A stretch of DNA of 14,692 bases from Candidatus Thorarchaeota archaeon (GTDB lineage: Archaea; Asgardarchaeota; Thorarchaeia; Thorarchaeales; Thorarchaeaceae): assembly GCA_030642465.1 (NCBI GenBank), contig DAOWNS010000020.1:1-14692 (forward strand). Direction: 5' to 3'. Position numbers and translations under genes: made by a program. The notes below the pieces were generated by a model. That model was not told where the DNA came from. It was given only the letters and a program-made list of their open reading frames with translations, and did no database searches. Positions 12,743 through 14,692 of this stretch are shown here, piece by piece; the stretch's first letter is position 1, and each line of letters starts with the position of its first letter.

Positions 12743-12750
12743 AATTTAAG
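12743..12750 (-). promoter_or_regulatory. TATA-like box of the beta-propeller gene
   Basis: Read leftward, CTTAAATT sits about 60 bp before ATG 12687 and 40 bp before ATG 12708. It predicts transcription from about 12720, downstream of the TTG at 12744, which argues against that codon as the start. Confidence 0.35.
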
Positions 12751-12860
12751 AGTTGTTCCAGTGTCCAGCTAAGAGAATCTCGAAATACCCGCTAATGGAA
12801 CCAATCGTGCTGGGTGATGAACTTAAGAGATGAGCCGTCGAACAATTGTCCGACACATCA

Positions 12861-13412
12861 ATGCGGAAGCAAGACCATCCACCTGTTCTGGAGCATAAGA
12901 ATTGGAATGCTCCAGCAGAAGAGGTTGCAGAAGAACTGCATTCATTCATCCGAGAGTTTGGTTCGTTCACACCGGAACGTTTCGCTCAGATCAAGTTCCA
13001 TCTTCTACGATACTCGGGGTTGGACCAGGAGAGCAGAGATAATATCTGTCAAATCTCCATCTACAATGGTTTCTGCCCAAAGTGCGACTTCCTATACAAA
13101 GCGAAGAAATGTCTGCTCTGGTACAATCTCTTCAAGATGATTCGATGGAAGACCGTGGAGCGGTCACCGCCCTGCATCAGACTTGCATTTGCGAAGAAGA
13201 GTATCAATAACGTGACCAAGTTCCTTGTAAAGGCGAACTTGATAGATGCGCCTTTCTACAAAACGAGAAGCGCACCATCGTGTAGAGCTATGCGTAACTG
13301 GGGATACTGCAATCCCGATAGATACTGTCGTGCCATGAGAACTGGGAGTACATTAGAATACAACAGTGTCCGTGAGCAAGTAAAGCTGCGGGGCGCACAT
13401 GATGACCTGTAG
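12861..13412 (+). CDS. Cys-rich protein with a primase-large-subunit (PriL) Fe-S-like C-terminus
   Basis: A 183-residue protein with eight cysteines. The C-terminal motif PSCRAMRNWGYCNPDRYCR (C141-x8-C150-x5-C156) closely follows the end of archaeal PriL, where a P-P-S-C-x-[TM]-[LM]-R-x-x-G-x-C-...-C segment supplies three of four [4Fe-4S] ligands. RSPPCIR with Cys105 matches the P-P-C-I segment that supplies the fourth. The stretch between these is about 35 residues instead of roughly 70-80. Upstream there is an additional pair and singles, FCPKC (72, 75) and KKC (84), which may hold zinc. There is no PriL N-terminal domain. It could be a stand-alone DNA- or RNA-binding Fe-S protein derived from primase; alternatively only a convergent Cys pattern. 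ATG 12861 is chosen; TTG 12846 would add five residues. Confidence 0.68.
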   Translation: MRKQDHPPVLEHKNWNAPAEEVAEELHSFIREFGSFTPERFAQIKFHLLRYSGLDQESRDNICQISIYNGFCPKCDFLYKAKKCLLWYNLFKMIRWKTVERSPPCIRLAFAKKSINNVTKFLVKANLIDAPFYKTRSAPSCRAMRNWGYCNPDRYCRAMRTGSTLEYNSVREQVKLRGAHDDL

Positions 13413-13449
13413 GTCTACAACTCTCAGCGTAGATTATGTCCTAGCCATC

Positions 13450-13459
13450 GCTTAAATAG
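13450..13459 (+). promoter_or_regulatory. TATA-like box of the HD-domain gene
   Basis: GCTTAAATAG is a fair archaeal TATA box. It predicts transcription from about 13478-13480, a leader of roughly 15 bases before GTG 13495. It is the only promoter-like sequence in the 82-bp gap after the Cys-rich gene. Confidence 0.45.
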
Positions 13460-13494
13460 CGGCTCAACCAGAAACCGCTTAGGGGCGGACCCAA

Positions 13495-14692
13495 GTGACA
13501 AATGACTCCAACATTGAACTCATCAAACTTGTGCGCATCACAGGAATGCGCGAAGCCGAATTGACCTCTTTGAAGAAAGCTGGAGGATCAGGTTGGAGTG
13601 GCGTAATGCAGCTGGTCGCAGATCACGAGGCTCTGCTTTCGAAAGGTGAGAAACACACACGTCAGAAGGCTATTCAAGATCCCGTACACGGAGCCATACT
13701 TTTGGAGCCTTGGGAACTTGACGTGATTTCTACTTGGGAGATGCTCCGGCTGAGATTTGTGATGCAACTAGGTCCGGCTCACATTGTCTATCCAGGCGCA
13801 ACTCACACAAGGTTTCAACATTGCTTAGGTACGAACTTCCTTGCTCAGAAGTCGATTCGAGTCGTGAACTACTGTGATGACCTAGAACACGTATGTTTCG
13901 TTCCACTATCACGGCTTTTGGACGACTATCAACAGAAGATATTTAGAATCACGGCTTTGCTTCACGATGTGGGCCACCCCCCAACCTCTCACACAATCGA
14001 GTTTGCCCTGAAGGGAGCCCATAACCTAGATCATCTCGATCTTGGAGAGTCATTGATTCTTCATAGCGGATTGACCGATGTTTTGATTCGCAATGACATT
14101 GAGCCCCAAACAGTGGTGGATGTTCTAAGGCGCAAGTCAAAGGACCCAGTTCTGGCGTTGCTCTCAGAATTCCTTGACAACCCCTTTGACATAGATAAGA
14201 CAGACTACCTCATCCGAGACGCTCATTACAGTGGTGTACAGTTAGGTGTCTTCCCTGCTGAACGTGTCATGCTCACGAATAGAGTTGTCAAGAATAAGAA
14301 AGGTCAATACATACGCGGGTATATGCTCAAGGCTTTTCGGTCTCTGGAATCACTAGTCTTGAGTCGAAACTGGATGTTCTCCGATCTGTATCTGCACCAT
14401 GCAGTTCGATTGGCTGAGGCCATGGTTTCCAAGGCTACGTACTTTCGGATCAGGGAGGAGAAGCTCTCAAAGAACGAGTGCATTGGGTTGTTCACACGGA
14501 TGATTGATGCTTATCTCTACAGATGGCTTCTTGAGTCTGAAACAGAGTTCGTACGCGAATACGCAGCCAGAATCAGGTATCGTCGTCTGTTCAAGGTGGT
14601 TCTGTCAAGGCCAATAGCGTTCTTTGAGGATGAAGCCAAATCTCGGTTCTTGAGGATGCTTGATGAAATACAGGTCCTGCTTGACGCCGAAG
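13495..14692 (+). CDS. HD-domain phosphohydrolase, SAMHD1/dGTPase-like (cut at the window end)
   Basis: The first 399 codons of a longer gene; no stop occurs before the window ends. All HD-superfamily metal residues are visible: His104 in HTRFQHCLG, His157-Asp158 in LLHDVGHPP and Asp237 in DKTDYLIRDAHYSGV. KAIQDPVHGAILLEPWELDV at about 59-78 and RLRFVMQLGPAHIVYPGA are the standard entry to SAMHD1-like proteins, which hydrolyse deoxynucleoside triphosphates to nucleoside and triphosphate. The usual D-T-x-x-[FM]-x-R-L-R is STWEMLRLR here. About 58 residues precede the conserved part (REAELTSLKKAGGSGWSG), resembling a small helical unit. No SAM domain is seen. Start: GTG 13495, fitting the TATA box; an internal ATG at 13546 is possible. 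Substrate may be dNTPs but other phosphoesters are not excluded. Confidence 0.9.
   Translation, partial: MTNDSNIELIKLVRITGMREAELTSLKKAGGSGWSGVMQLVADHEALLSKGEKHTRQKAIQDPVHGAILLEPWELDVISTWEMLRLRFVMQLGPAHIVYPGATHTRFQHCLGTNFLAQKSIRVVNYCDDLEHVCFVPLSRLLDDYQQKIFRITALLHDVGHPPTSHTIEFALKGAHNLDHLDLGESLILHSGLTDVLIRNDIEPQTVVDVLRRKSKDPVLALLSEFLDNPFDIDKTDYLIRDAHYSGVQLGVFPAERVMLTNRVVKNKKGQYIRGYMLKAFRSLESLVLSRNWMFSDLYLHHAVRLAEAMVSKATYFRIREEKLSKNECIGLFTRMIDAYLYRWLLESETEFVREYAARIRYRRLFKVVLSRPIAFFEDEAKSRFLRMLDEIQVLLDAE

Noticed and set aside
12419..12772. 117-codon frame antisense to the beta-propeller gene
   Set aside because: Low-complexity Ser/Pro/Val-rich shadow of the propeller repeats; no ribosome-binding site or family pattern.
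1..14692. CRISPR array, tRNA/rRNA genes, insertion sequences, riboswitches, phage or toxin-antitoxin genes
   Set aside because: I looked for regularly spaced repeats, clover-leaf patterns, terminal inverted repeats with transposase genes and known motifs and found none.

Overview
The window looks archaeal. The gene families are archaeal (KEOPS subunit Cgi121, THUMP/Tan1-type tRNA modification protein, CDP-alcohol phosphotransferase with a PriL-type Fe-S domain protein nearby). Several intergenic regions carry a TATA-like box about 25 bp upstream of a plausible start, and genes are short, tightly packed and often overlap by ATGA/GTGA. Protein style and moderate base composition remind me of Asgard (Thorarchaeia-like) genomes, but that is an impression, not a proof. 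I see no rRNA, tRNA, CRISPR array, insertion sequence or phage gene.

Region 1 (1-1258): a stretch with no intact gene but with traces of a broken reading frame, then a flavodoxin/2x[4Fe-4S] protein. Region 2 (1259-5608) is an iron-uptake island. A leftward pair (FeoA-like domain protein, then a small winged-helix protein with a Cys cluster like FeoC) diverges from a rightward operon feoA - feoB GTPase part - feoB membrane part - a four-helix membrane protein of unknown function. That operon ends in a strong hairpin plus T-tract, after which lies a DtxR-family metalloregulator. FeoB is split in two overlapping genes. Both divergent promoters contain a 23-bp element of the form TTAGG-N14-TTAG, a good candidate operator for the local DtxR protein.

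Region 3 (5641-7614): a leftward imidazolonepropionase (HutI) and a rightward purine-type phosphoribosyltransferase share one intergenic region with a single symmetrical TATA-like box. Region 4 (7642-9505) is a tRNA-modification group: Cgi121 (KEOPS) runs right and meets a leftward TsaC/YrdC protein + THUMP/Tan1 protein pair. TsaC makes threonylcarbamoyl-AMP and KEOPS uses it to make t6A37; Tan1-type proteins help make ac4C in tRNA.

Region 5 (9573-11667): a sugar-nucleotide-type nucleotidyltransferase with left-handed beta-helix tail, overlapped or abutted by a CDP-alcohol phosphotransferase, then an unrecognised small protein; the first two suggest synthesis of an activated polar head group and its transfer, perhaps to a lipid. 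The nucleotidyltransferase appears to begin at an ATC codon. Region 6 (11674-14692): a leftward cytoplasmic seven-bladed FG-GAP beta-propeller, a rightward Cys-rich protein whose C-terminus looks like the Fe-S domain of the archaeal primase large subunit, and a rightward HD-domain (SAMHD1/dGTPase-like) phosphohydrolase that runs off the end of the window.
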